Source of the DNA: Minisyncoccota bacterium
GTDB lineage: Bacteria > Patescibacteriota > Minisyncoccia > Phycocordibacterales > UBA2100
Direction: 5' to 3'
NCBI GenBank assembly: GCA_031291875.1
Contig: JARLIE010000042.1
Span: 1 to 46,444 of the forward strand
Length of the DNA: 46,444 bases
Shown: piece after piece, positions 38,027 to 46,389 of the stretch
Numbering within the stretch: the stretch's first letter is position 1
Layout of the letters: each line of letters begins with the position of its first letter
Notes under the pieces: generated by a model
Database searches by the model: none
What the model was told of the DNA's origin: nothing
Seen by the model: the letters and a program-made list of their open reading frames with translations, nothing else
Program-made: the position numbers and the translations under genes

Positions 38027-39430
38027 TTAGTTACTATACCAGCTCAATTGTTTGTAGCCCGCCGATGAGAAAGGAAACGAAGGAGGCGGCGAATACATGA
38101 GACTGCTGTCGTATGCGTCGTTCGTGGTCGCGTATCCGGAAATATCGTTATTATTATTGTCGATCCAGGTCCAGGTCCATTGGCCATAGGTCATGATCGA
38201 ACCGAACACGGATATTTTTGTTTTGACCGCCGTCATATTTTGATAGTAGAGAAATTCGGCACTTCCGTTTTGCGCAATTAGCGCGCCGTCGATTTCGAGG
38301 TTTTGCGGCGCAGCGTACGAGACAATAACGTTCTGTTGTGCGAGTAATCCTAAGCTATTGGTGCCGTCCTTGGCAGCATAAACAATATTATTTGGGATAA
38401 AAATCGATGGCGCGGTCGATGAATTGTACGGAAGTACGGCAGCCGCAACCATGACGCGTCCTTTTACCGTACCCTCTACCCACACTTTATCCTCGATATA
38501 GATAATGCCACTCGCCGGGATAGGCTCGTTGCTATAGAGAAGCGTACGATTTTTGTAATCCGTGCTTGTGTTGATCGCGTTATTGTTCACGTCCCATCCT
38601 GTCGGTTCGCTTTGCAAACTCGTTACTTTATAGATGCTAACTGTGCCGTTGGAATTCAAAACGAGCGAATAGCCAGAAGCATTCGACGGTGGCAAATAGT
38701 ACGTCCCTCCCGTTTCGCTTTGCGCCGTCGATTTGAGTGTAGCGAGATTCGACGTCAGCGAAGAAAAATCAACGGCCGGAACAGGATATTGCCAGAACGC
38801 TTTCACGCTCGAGTTGGCCGAACCCCAAACGCCGTTCTCCGTTGTCGGGCAGGGCGATCCTTGCGACGAAGGGCACGTATAGGTGGATTTAGCCGACATG
38901 ACCGGCGCATTGGTCGATCCATCGAATCGTACGCCGTTGTTCGATTGCATCTCGCCGCTCACCGTCTCTCCAGAGCCGATCCAAATAATGTCATTGCTCA
39001 AAAAAGAATATAGTGCGAGCGACGGAATGCCGTATTTCGCGGTGACCACACGCCTCACATTGGGGTTATCCGTCGTCCAAGCGGTCGATTGAATCGTAAC
39101 AATGGTCGATCCTGTTGGTGGTGGCGTGATGGTGAGACTGTAATAACCGATTATTTTTTGTGTGGTCAAGTCGGTATAGGTATGTACGTAGGGGCCGGCT
39201 TTCCCAGTACCGTCTTGATAATCGGTCGGGTAGTGTGCGAGGTGCCATTGGTAGTAATCGATACCAGCCTCCGCGATCTGCAACGCCTCTTCGCGATCAA
39301 TGCGCGTTTTCGCGACCCCAAGCTCTTTTGCAATAACGCCGAAAAAAGGCGTGAGAATGAGCGAAACGAGCGTCACGAGCAGAAGCACGAGGATCAATGA
39401 CTCTCCGCTTTGGGCTTTTTCACGTTTCAT
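38027..39430 (-). CDS. PilX-like minor pilin / pilus assembly protein
   Basis: A 467-residue protein with a PilX-type N-terminus: MKREKAQSGESLILVLLLVTLVSLILTPF with a Gly before the hydrophobic helix as a possible prepilin peptidase site, then IAKELGVAKTRIDREEALQIAEAGIDYYQWHLAHY, the usual PilX/T2SS-K-like amphipathic segment. A large beta-rich body follows. It overlaps the following and preceding genes with 0-1 nt gaps, as part of the operon from pilB. Likely tip or adhesion-related minor pilin. Confidence 0.85.
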   Translation of the reverse strand: MKREKAQSGESLILVLLLVTLVSLILTPFFGVIAKELGVAKTRIDREEALQIAEAGIDYYQWHLAHYPTDYQDGTGKAGPYVHTYTDLTTQKIIGYYSLTITPPPTGSTIVTIQSTAWTTDNPNVRRVVTAKYGIPSLALYSFLSNDIIWIGSGETVSGEMQSNNGVRFDGSTNAPVMSAKSTYTCPSSQGSPCPTTENGVWGSANSSVKAFWQYPVPAVDFSSLTSNLATLKSTAQSETGGTYYLPPSNASGYSLVLNSNGTVSIYKVTSLQSEPTGWDVNNNAINTSTDYKNRTLLYSNEPIPASGIIYIEDKVWVEGTVKGRVMVAAAVLPYNSSTAPSIFIPNNIVYAAKDGTNSLGLLAQQNVIVSYAAPQNLEIDGALIAQNGSAEFLYYQNMTAVKTKISVFGSIMTYGQWTWTWIDNNNNDISGYATTNDAYDSSLMYSPPPSFPFSSAGYKQLSWYSN

Positions 39431-39431
39431 A

Positions 39432-40052
39432 TCAGTTTCCCAAATTTGTTTTGAGATTGCGGATCGCGGCGGCAGTCGATATCACCGATGATGCGGTCGA
39501 ATTGCGTTGTTCCAAGAGCGCTACACTCATTTTGAGATTGATGTACGTTACCTGGTTGATATTAACTGGCTGCGAAAGCGGTGTAGAGGTTCCCGCATAG
39601 ATTCCGTTGTAATAGAAGAAGATGGTTGAGGTACCTACGCCGCCGACATGTTGTACGAGCGTGGAAATTTTTTCATTTGCCAAATTATAGGATGCAGGTG
39701 ATCCACTCGGCACGGTGATGCCTTCGTACAAAGTCGAATTCGCTACAAAATAACGAATGCGATCCACTGTGGTCGAGCTCCCCGTCCCATAGGGCGAGTA
39801 GAAAATCACTTCCGTCGTGGACGCTTCTCCGAGCGGGTACGATCCATCGTTGCCATATGCCGCATCGCGCACCTGATTGACGAACATTGCTCCCGCGCTC
39901 TGAGCCTGGTCCACGGCATTGAGTGCGTTCGGGCTGGTCGTCGAATTCATAAAGATGATTCTCAGCAGCGCTGCTGATGCCAGCATAACGATACTAAAAA
40001 CCACGATAGTGACCATTGTCTCGACGAGTGTGAATCCTTTGTTGCGTCGCAT
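39432..40052 (-). CDS. PilW-like minor pilin
   Basis: A 206-residue minor pilin. The class III prepilin signal is MRRNKGFTLVETMVTIVVF with Glu5 after the cleavage Gly; the helix is followed by a beta domain (STTEVIFYSPYGTGSSTTVD, TIFFYYNGIYAGTS). PilW/GspJ-like by N-terminus and position. It lies 2 nt from the PilX-like gene and 4 nt from the larger pilin, in one operon. Confidence 0.88.
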   Translation of the reverse strand: MRRNKGFTLVETMVTIVVFSIVMLASAALLRIIFMNSTTSPNALNAVDQAQSAGAMFVNQVRDAAYGNDGSYPLGEASTTEVIFYSPYGTGSSTTVDRIRYFVANSTLYEGITVPSGSPASYNLANEKISTLVQHVGGVGTSTIFFYYNGIYAGTSTPLSQPVNINQVTYINLKMSVALLEQRNSTASSVISTAAAIRNLKTNLGN

Positions 40053-40056
40053 ATTT

Positions 40057-41844
40057 TTATTGACTCAATTGAACCTGCAGCGTATTGCGACCACTGATAT
40101 TCACATTCGAAATGGTTTGTGTTTGATAGCCCGGCATTGATACGACTATCGTATAATTCGATCCGCTCGAGAGTCCTGCGAACATCGCCTGTCCGGGTGA
40201 GGCGCATCCCGAAACATAATTCACCGTGACGTTGGTCACGACAGGCGTGGTTGTCGTGCTCATGGAAGAGAGGTACATGCGGTACCGAAGGTATCGCGCA
40301 TTGTTTTGCGCCGCATTGATAGTAGTGCCTGGGACCGTGTAGTACGTCGACGCTGTACCGTCGGGACCGGCGTAGTTCCAGGTCTGATCGTCGTTATTGG
40401 TGGCGATTTGGAACGAGACGGACGTAGAGGCGTTTTGCGACGTCGGGTTCCAGAAGAGCGTCGTATACGAGCTCGACGCGGTGCCCGTATCGAACGATGA
40501 AGACGTGAGCTGGCCGGAAGGTGCATATGAACCGCCGATCATCGCGAGCCGGACACCTGTCGGAAGGGTTTGCGTGTCGACATTTCCGTCGTCTTGAGCA
40601 TATTTGGTGGTCGTTGAAAAATCGTACTGCCCCGATCCGCCCGACCAATCGTTTTGATACAAAATACTACCTGCGGTGAGTAAGGTACTGTCGTACGAAG
40701 GGCTCGTACTCTTGAGCTCGACCGAGGCGCCCTGAATCGGATTTCCGGTCGCCGCGTCTTTGACAATAATAAGCAAACTATTAGTCGTCGAAGGTCCGAG
40801 CACAAGTGTCGATTGTTGCGCAGTCCCTGGCAAAAGATTGATCTGTTGAATCGGCGACGACCCGTAAATCATGTACGAAGCTGAAGTGATCGAAGGGGTG
40901 TAGGTGTCCCATTCGATCGGGTTTACTACCACTTGTCCGGAGCCATTGCTCGTGTACGAGGTATTAAATTTATACACGTTGGGATTCGTGCCGATAAGCT
41001 TTGTTCCACTTATCTGAACTCCGACGCTTGGCAGCGGCTGACAGCTTTGAGTGACCGTGTTTACGGTAAGTGAACTTTGCTGATCGATAGAAAAACTGAT
41101 CTGCGTTACTTGGCCGTTCGAAATGGTCGCATCTGGTTTCACTGGGTTGGGATTATTCACCGAACTTGGATACGTTTGATCACTCGAATATGAGCCCTTT
41201 GTAGCAACGATGTGGTAGGCGTTGGTGCTATCCGGAAGCCCAACCTCAATCCAATGGCCGGTTGAATCCGTTGTTCGCGTGACGTTGATTGCTGGAGAAA
41301 CGCTGCTATTGGTTATCGTGACCGATGCGCCGGGTACCGGTTGGCCGGTTGCATTAATGACCTGTAACGAGAGTGCGCCTCCGCTTGCGAGCCCCTCGAG
41401 CCCTTGTGGAACCACGCTGGTCAAAAAGGTTGTCATGAGACCGTCGACCGGATTTTTTACATACAATTTGACCTGTTTGTAATCGTTCGGCGCAGGATCG
41501 GTGCCCGATGCGGCAGTTCCGTCTGCCGGATCATCGACGTACGTCACGTCGTAGTAGAGCTGATACTTAGTGTCGTTATAGGAGACAGTGAGCAAGTTTG
41601 GGAGATCTGGCAATACGCCATGCGGGTTGCCGCTGATCGTTCCGATTTGGGAATAGGGCAAATTACGAGCGACTTCTATGTATTGATCGGCGAGCGCAGC
41701 CACGTCTTCCTTTTCTCGATATGCGCGAAGCGCCTTCGTGGAAATAACCTCGAGGTTGTACGCGGCGAGCGCAAGCATCGAAAATATCGCGACAGCAATT
41801 AGCGTGGAGACGAGACTGAATCCGCTCTGAGGGCGAGGGGTCAT
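40057..41844 (-). CDS. Large PilV-like minor pilin with carboxypeptidase-regulatory-like domains
   Basis: A 595-residue protein. The prepilin-type N-terminus is GFSLVSTLIAVAIFSMLAL, with Ser where pilins usually have Glu at position 5 after cleavage. Beta-sandwich repeats follow the helix: LSLQVINATGQPVPGASVT, VNTVTQSCQPLPSVGVQIS, LLIIVKDAATGNPIQGASV (transthyretin-like/CarboxypepD_reg-type turns), and a C-terminal module (SPGQAMFAGLSSGSNYTIVV). At this size it would stand out at the pilus tip. ATG at 41844 is chosen; an in-frame TTG at 41853 is possible. Confidence 0.85.
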   Translation of the reverse strand: MTPRPQSGFSLVSTLIAVAIFSMLALAAYNLEVISTKALRAYREKEDVAALADQYIEVARNLPYSQIGTISGNPHGVLPDLPNLLTVSYNDTKYQLYYDVTYVDDPADGTAASGTDPAPNDYKQVKLYVKNPVDGLMTTFLTSVVPQGLEGLASGGALSLQVINATGQPVPGASVTITNSSVSPAINVTRTTDSTGHWIEVGLPDSTNAYHIVATKGSYSSDQTYPSSVNNPNPVKPDATISNGQVTQISFSIDQQSSLTVNTVTQSCQPLPSVGVQISGTKLIGTNPNVYKFNTSYTSNGSGQVVVNPIEWDTYTPSITSASYMIYGSSPIQQINLLPGTAQQSTLVLGPSTTNSLLIIVKDAATGNPIQGASVELKSTSPSYDSTLLTAGSILYQNDWSGGSGQYDFSTTTKYAQDDGNVDTQTLPTGVRLAMIGGSYAPSGQLTSSSFDTGTASSSYTTLFWNPTSQNASTSVSFQIATNNDDQTWNYAGPDGTASTYYTVPGTTINAAQNNARYLRYRMYLSSMSTTTTPVVTNVTVNYVSGCASPGQAMFAGLSSGSNYTIVVSMPGYQTQTISNVNISGRNTLQVQLSQ

Positions 41845-41849
41845 GCACG

Positions 41850-43067
41850 TCAACTAATGCTGTTGGAGAGCGAATAGATCGGCGTAATCATAGCGACCGC
41901 AAAAAAGCCGACGGCAACGCCGATCACCAGCATGAGAATCGGCTCGATAATCGTAGACATATCTTTGGTCGCCCCATCGACCTCTTCCTCATAAAAAATG
42001 GCGAGTCGCTTCAACATCTCCGCAACCTGGCCCGTCTCTTCACCTACCGACATCATTTCTCCGACGAAGGGAGGATATAGGTCTTCGCGACGCGCGAACG
42101 CGGCTGAAAGCGGCTCGCCCTGGCCGACCGACTTCTTTGCGTCGGTAATAACTTCGCGGAAAAACGGATTTTGCACAACCTCAGACGTGATATCGAGCGA
42201 GCCGATCACATCGACTCCGGAAGAGAGCAGCGAGGCAAGGGTGCGCGCCGTGCGAGCGGCATTGGTTTCGCGCACCAAATTCCCGATCACCGGAAGTTTT
42301 AACGTTGCGTAAGCGCCCGCGCGCTTTCCGAACTGCGTTCGGAAGAAAATGACAATCAGGAAGACTACACCGACGAGCAAGCCGCCGGCCAAAATACTAT
42401 TACTAACGAGAAAGTCACTGAGTCCGATCACAAGCTTGGTCGAAGTGGGAAGCGCGACATTCATTTGTTTAAATGTGCCGGAGAGCGAAGGGACGACGTC
42501 GATCATCATGAACACGCCGATCGCGAAAATGGCGAACAAAATAACACAGGGATAAAAAAGTGCGCCACGAATCTTTTTCTTCAAGGTATATGTTCGCTCC
42601 ATTTGATTGGAAATTGTCTGCAGCGCTTCGGAGAGATTACCGCTTTCCTCGCCGGCACGGACCATGGCGACGAACAAGTGCGAAAATGCCTTTGGGTATT
42701 TCGCGAGTGCTTCGTGGAGCGTGTCGCCGCGGCGCACATCGCTCTCAACTTCCGAAAGGATGAGGGAGAGTTTCGGATTCTTAGTTTGTCGTTCAAGAAC
42801 CGCCAAGGCGCGGGCGAGCGAGAGCCCGGCTCCGAGCATCGAGCCGAGATTGCGTGCCATCAAGACCTTGTCGTATTCCTTAACGGTTGCGAAAAGCGTA
42901 TTCCAATAGCTGATACTCAGTATGCTATTGCTTCGGTCCATCTCGACCGAGATAATTTTTCCGCCTTCTCGGCGTACGACATTGTAGAGCTCGAAGCGAT
43001 CCGACGCTTCTGCAATACCCTTATAGACCTCGCCGTCATTCTTTTCGGCGGTGTAGGTAAAACGCAT
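41850..43067 (-). CDS. pilC: Type IV pilus inner-membrane platform protein PilC
   Basis: PilC/GspF (405 residues) is the membrane platform that couples the assembly ATPase to pilin polymerisation. Two T2SSF domains are visible: LGSMLGAGLSLARALAVLERQTKNPKL with GEESGNLSEALQTISNQME, and RTLASLLSSGVDVIGSLDI with GEETGQVAEMLKRLA; three membrane spans separate and end them. Start 43067 has TATACT 6 nt upstream. Confidence 0.96.
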   Translation of the reverse strand: MRFTYTAEKNDGEVYKGIAEASDRFELYNVVRREGGKIISVEMDRSNSILSISYWNTLFATVKEYDKVLMARNLGSMLGAGLSLARALAVLERQTKNPKLSLILSEVESDVRRGDTLHEALAKYPKAFSHLFVAMVRAGEESGNLSEALQTISNQMERTYTLKKKIRGALFYPCVILFAIFAIGVFMMIDVVPSLSGTFKQMNVALPTSTKLVIGLSDFLVSNSILAGGLLVGVVFLIVIFFRTQFGKRAGAYATLKLPVIGNLVRETNAARTARTLASLLSSGVDVIGSLDITSEVVQNPFFREVITDAKKSVGQGEPLSAAFARREDLYPPFVGEMMSVGEETGQVAEMLKRLAIFYEEEVDGATKDMSTIIEPILMLVIGVAVGFFAVAMITPIYSLSNSIS

Positions 43068-43073
43068 TCAATA

Positions 43074-43079
43074 AGTATA
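43074..43079 (-). promoter_or_regulatory. -10 box (TATACT) of pilC
   Basis: TATACT ends 6 nt before the pilC ATG on the minus strand, giving pilC and the minor pilins a possible start independent of pilB. Confidence 0.45.
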
Positions 43080-43084
43080 CGGGA

Positions 43085-44824
43085 TTATTCCGCCACAACG
43101 CGCAAAACTTCTTCGATAGTGGTGATTCCCTGCGCTGCTCGGAAGATGCCGTCTTCTGACATCGTGAGCATGCCTTCGCTCTTCGCCTGCTTTTCGATCT
43201 CGTCGCCGGTCGCATTCTTCATAACCAGCTCCTTGATGGTGTTCGTGACCGGCAATACCTCATAGATGCCGATGCGGCCTAGATATCCAGAAGGAGCGGC
43301 CGTCGATTCTTTTGGTTGGCAGAATGGAATTTTATTCCAGGTTGCATCTTTCGGTACCGCTTTTTCTTCCTTGAGCGCGCGTAAAACGGTCCCGGCGTCG
43401 ACAAGCTTTTCAAGTTCCGATTGCTCATCACGCGAAAGTTCGTGTTTGTCTTTCTCCGGCGCGAGCTTGCGCACGAGACGCTGACCGATGATCACGCGAA
43501 GTGTTGAGACCAGGAGGAACGGCTCAATACCCATATCGAGCAGACGAGCTACGGCTCCCGCAGCAGAGTTGGTGTGCAGCGTCGAAAGCACGAGGTGCCC
43601 AGTAAGCGCCGCATTAACGGCGAGCGAGGCCGTTTCTTTATCGCGAATTTCGCCGACCATGATGATATCCGGGTCCTGACGAACGAGGGAGCGCAACCCG
43701 TTTGCGAAAGTGAAACCGATATCGGGGCGAACCTGCGTTTGATTCACGCGTTTCATTTGATACTCGATCGGATCTTCGATCGTGGATATGTTCACATCTG
43801 GTGTGTTCACAATATCAAGCAAGGTATACAAGGTCGTCGATTTACCGGCGCCGGTAGGCCCGGTCGTGAGGATCAGGCCAGTCGTGCGGCGCATGGCTTC
43901 GTGCATGCGTTCAAGCGCGACGCCGTGAAAACCGATCGATTCCAGCGTGAAACCTGAGATCGCATCGCGCAAAATACGCATAACTATTTTCTCGCCGTAA
44001 TAGGTGGGCAATACTGAAACACGGAACGAGAGCTTTTCCCCGCCTGATTCAGTACCGAAACGACCATCTTGCGGCAAACGGTGCTCGTCGAGCCGCATAT
44101 TAGCGAGCACCTTGATACGAGCAGTGATCGCTGCGGCAGCATGCTTCGGCAACTCCATCGCATCGTGCAAAAGACCGTCGATACGGTAGCGAATGAGGAG
44201 CGATTCTTCGAGGGGCTCGATATGGATATCGGAAGCGTTTTGAGCGCTCGCATGACGAAGGAGCGTATCCACGATGCGCACTGCAGGAACATCCTGCGCC
44301 ATTTGCTTCAAATCTTCATCTTTGACCTCGACGCCCTTCGCCTTAAGCGCATCGGTTTCGCGCTTGATAACGTCACCAAGGTTATCTTTCAATCCCTGTT
44401 GATACTGCTTAAGCGCCGCCTTGATCGAGGCATCATCCGTGAGGCGAGGCAATACCTTGAGATGTGTCTTCTTCTTAATGAAGTCGATTGCTGCAAGATC
44501 GTCAGTATCCAACATCGCAACTTCGAGCTCTTCCCCCTTGTGCGAATAGGCGATGATATTGTTGCGACGAGCGACCGGCTCTGGAATGAGAGAGAGCGTA
44601 TCGAATTTAATCTGCATGCCGACAAGCGAGATGAAAGGAATTCCGAGGATATAGGCATAGGTCCGGCGAAGCTCATCAACCCCGATCTCGTTTTTCGCGG
44701 TTAGAATGTCACCGACCGGACGACCTGTTTCTTTCGCTTCCGTTTCCGCTTCGTCGAATTTCTTTTGAGGGACGAGACCGGCGTCCGCAAGGAACGAGCG
44801 CAAGTGTGCGTCGGAAATGTACAT
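43085..44824 (-). CDS. pilB: Type IV pilus assembly ATPase PilB
   Basis: PilB/GspE (579 residues) powers pilus extension. N-terminal MshEN-like domain to about 150; ATPase with Walker A TGPTGAGKST (321-330), Asp box STIEDPIEY, Walker B DIIMVGEIRD and His box GHLVLSTLHTN. The tetracysteine zinc site near NKIPFCQPKES is reduced to a single Cys, so zinc binding there is lost. It leads the operon, with TATAAT 7 nt before its ATG, and is divergent from nusA. Confidence 0.97.
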   Translation of the reverse strand: MYISDAHLRSFLADAGLVPQKKFDEAETEAKETGRPVGDILTAKNEIGVDELRRTYAYILGIPFISLVGMQIKFDTLSLIPEPVARRNNIIAYSHKGEELEVAMLDTDDLAAIDFIKKKTHLKVLPRLTDDASIKAALKQYQQGLKDNLGDVIKRETDALKAKGVEVKDEDLKQMAQDVPAVRIVDTLLRHASAQNASDIHIEPLEESLLIRYRIDGLLHDAMELPKHAAAAITARIKVLANMRLDEHRLPQDGRFGTESGGEKLSFRVSVLPTYYGEKIVMRILRDAISGFTLESIGFHGVALERMHEAMRRTTGLILTTGPTGAGKSTTLYTLLDIVNTPDVNISTIEDPIEYQMKRVNQTQVRPDIGFTFANGLRSLVRQDPDIIMVGEIRDKETASLAVNAALTGHLVLSTLHTNSAAGAVARLLDMGIEPFLLVSTLRVIIGQRLVRKLAPEKDKHELSRDEQSELEKLVDAGTVLRALKEEKAVPKDATWNKIPFCQPKESTAAPSGYLGRIGIYEVLPVTNTIKELVMKNATGDEIEKQAKSEGMLTMSEDGIFRAAQGITTIEEVLRVVAE

Positions 44825-44831
44825 GCTTACA

Positions 44832-44837
44832 ATTATA
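44832..44837 (-). promoter_or_regulatory. -10 box (TATAAT) of pilB
   Basis: TATAAT ends 7 nt before the pilB ATG on the minus strand; leaderless start of the pilus operon. Confidence 0.55.
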
Positions 44838-44866
44838 TAGCATCGCTGACGTCGTATTGTGCGTCA

Positions 44867-44894
44867 TTGACTTTTCTCTCCATTTCATTATACT
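44867..44894 (+). promoter_or_regulatory. nusA promoter
   Basis: TTGACT (44867-44872), 16-nt spacer and TATACT (44889-44894), near-consensus sigma70. The predicted start is about 44901. Confidence 0.75.
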
Positions 44895-44905
44895 GGCCTC
44901 ACTTG

Positions 44906-44930
44906 TTCCGGCTCGCGCCGGAATTTTTAT
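44906..44930 (+). terminator. Terminator-like 5' stem-loop in the nusA leader
   Basis: TTCCGGC-TCGC-GCCGGAA followed by TTTTTAT. It has the form of an intrinsic terminator but lies between the promoter and the ATG at 44953, starting about 5 nt after the predicted transcription start. An attenuator that NusA itself strengthens is one reading; a 5'-terminal stabilising hairpin is the other. Confidence 0.65.
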
Positions 44931-44952
44931 TGAGAGTTACAACACAATCCAT

Positions 44953-46344
44953 ATGGCACTATTCGACTTAAAATCGCTTAACTCAGCCCTCGATGAGCTT
45001 CAGACGGAGCGCGGTATTTCGCGCGACTCGGTTATCGACGCTCTTGCTACCGCACTCGCCGCCGCGTATCGCCGCGAGTACGGAAAGCGCGGTCAGATCA
45101 TTCGCGCCACGTTCAACCCTGAAACGGGTGAAATGGAATTCCGCCAAGCGAAAATTGTCGTCGACGACACCCTGGTTCGCAAAGAAGATGAGGAAGCGAC
45201 CAATGGAGAAGACCACCGCTCCCGCTTCAACCCCGAACAGCACATCATGATCGAAGATGCCCGCCGCATTAAGCGAGACGCGCAACTCGACGAAGAGATC
45301 TCCTTCCCCCTCGAGACCCGCGAAGACTTCGGCCGCATCGCAGCTCAGGCAGCCAAGCAGGTCATCATGCAAAAAGTCCGCGAAGCGGAACGTGCTTCCA
45401 TTATTGAAGAGTATGGTGAACGCGAAGGCGAGATTGTCACTGGCCACGTCCAGCGATTCGAACGCGGCAACCTCTTTATCGACCTCGGTCGCGCAACTGC
45501 CATCCTCCCCTACGACGAACAGATTCCAGGTGAGCGGTATCGCCAAGGAGAACGCGTTCGCGCCCTTTTGCTTCGTGTGGACGAGGGCGTCCGGGGCACA
45601 TTCATTCGCCTTTCCCGTTCGCACCCACGCTTTTTGACCAAGCTTTTCGAAACCGAAGTCCCGGAAATGGCCAACGGCATCGTCGAGGTCAAAGGTATCG
45701 TCCGCGAACCGGGTTCTCGCGCCAAGATCGCCGTCTTTTCGCACGATGAACATGTCGACCCTGTCGGCGCGCTCGTCGGCCAACGCGGCGTACGTGTCGC
45801 GGTTGTCACCTCCGAGCTCGGAGGCGAGAAAATCGACGTCGTCGAATGGAGCGAGACAGCTGCCGATTACGTGAAGGAGTCGTTGAAGCCCGCTCAGGTA
45901 CTCCAGATTGAATTGAATGAAGAAGAAGGTCGCGCGACGGTTATGGTCGCCGAAGACCAACAGTCGCTCGCGATCGGTCGCGGCGGCCAAAATGTTCGCC
46001 TCGCAGCTCGCCTTACTGGCTGGAAGATCGATATTCGTTCGATGGCCGGTGAGCAAATCTCCGGAACAGAGGCAGGCGGCGTCACAAAAGAAGTGCAGCC
46101 GACCGATGTTGAGGATATTTCTGCAGAAGAAAGTGCATTCGAGGAAACAAAAAAAGAAATGGGTGACGATGACGAAGCAGCTGATGAAGGGGTTAGCAAC
46201 GAGGACGCTCAGCCCCAAGATCGAGATATAAAAGATGAAAAAGTTGACGGTGAACAGGAGGGTGATACGAAAGATGGAGAAGTTGACGTCGACGACAAGG
46301 TAATCGCCGCTTCGCAGACACAGGAAGAAAGCTCAAACGAATAG
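44953..46344 (+). CDS. nusA: Transcription termination/antitermination factor NusA
   Basis: NusA (463 residues) binds RNA polymerase and RNA and modulates pausing and termination. N-terminal domain (MALFDLKSLNSALDELQTER) to about 140, S1 domain (GEIVTGHVQRFERGNLFIDL), KH1 with HVDPVGALVGQRGVRV and KH2 with LAIGRGGQNVRLAARLTGW. The last 90 residues are strongly acidic and disordered, an extension beyond most NusA. The start at 44953 is the first in-frame ATG after a leader hairpin; the frame is open to 44806. The next gene, typically infB, would lie beyond the window. Confidence 0.97.
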   Translation: MALFDLKSLNSALDELQTERGISRDSVIDALATALAAAYRREYGKRGQIIRATFNPETGEMEFRQAKIVVDDTLVRKEDEEATNGEDHRSRFNPEQHIMIEDARRIKRDAQLDEEISFPLETREDFGRIAAQAAKQVIMQKVREAERASIIEEYGEREGEIVTGHVQRFERGNLFIDLGRATAILPYDEQIPGERYRQGERVRALLLRVDEGVRGTFIRLSRSHPRFLTKLFETEVPEMANGIVEVKGIVREPGSRAKIAVFSHDEHVDPVGALVGQRGVRVAVVTSELGGEKIDVVEWSETAADYVKESLKPAQVLQIELNEEEGRATVMVAEDQQSLAIGRGGQNVRLAARLTGWKIDIRSMAGEQISGTEAGGVTKEVQPTDVEDISAEESAFEETKKEMGDDDEAADEGVSNEDAQPQDRDIKDEKVDGEQEGDTKDGEVDVDDKVIAASQTQEESSNE

Positions 46345-46371
46345 TTAAACACCAAGAAGCTGGAAAGAAGC

Positions 46372-46389
46372 GGCGGCCAAAACGCCGCC
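46372..46389 (+). terminator. Possible terminator after nusA
   Basis: GGCGGC-CAAAAC-GCCGCC followed by CCGTCTTTG; the U-tract is weak. No further gene start could be supported in the last 100 bases. Confidence 0.5.

Noticed and set aside
42645-42655. A further copy of the GCCGGCGAGGA motif (minus strand)
   Set aside because: It encodes an Ala-Gly-Glu-Glu stretch of PilC, has no flanking inverted arms, and is a chance match.
44983-46218. 411-codon open frame on the minus strand opposite nusA
   Set aside because: It lies fully antisense to the well-supported nusA gene; such long antisense frames arise from GC-rich codon use. The 331-codon plus-strand frame opposite tuf (17144-18139) is rejected for the same reason.
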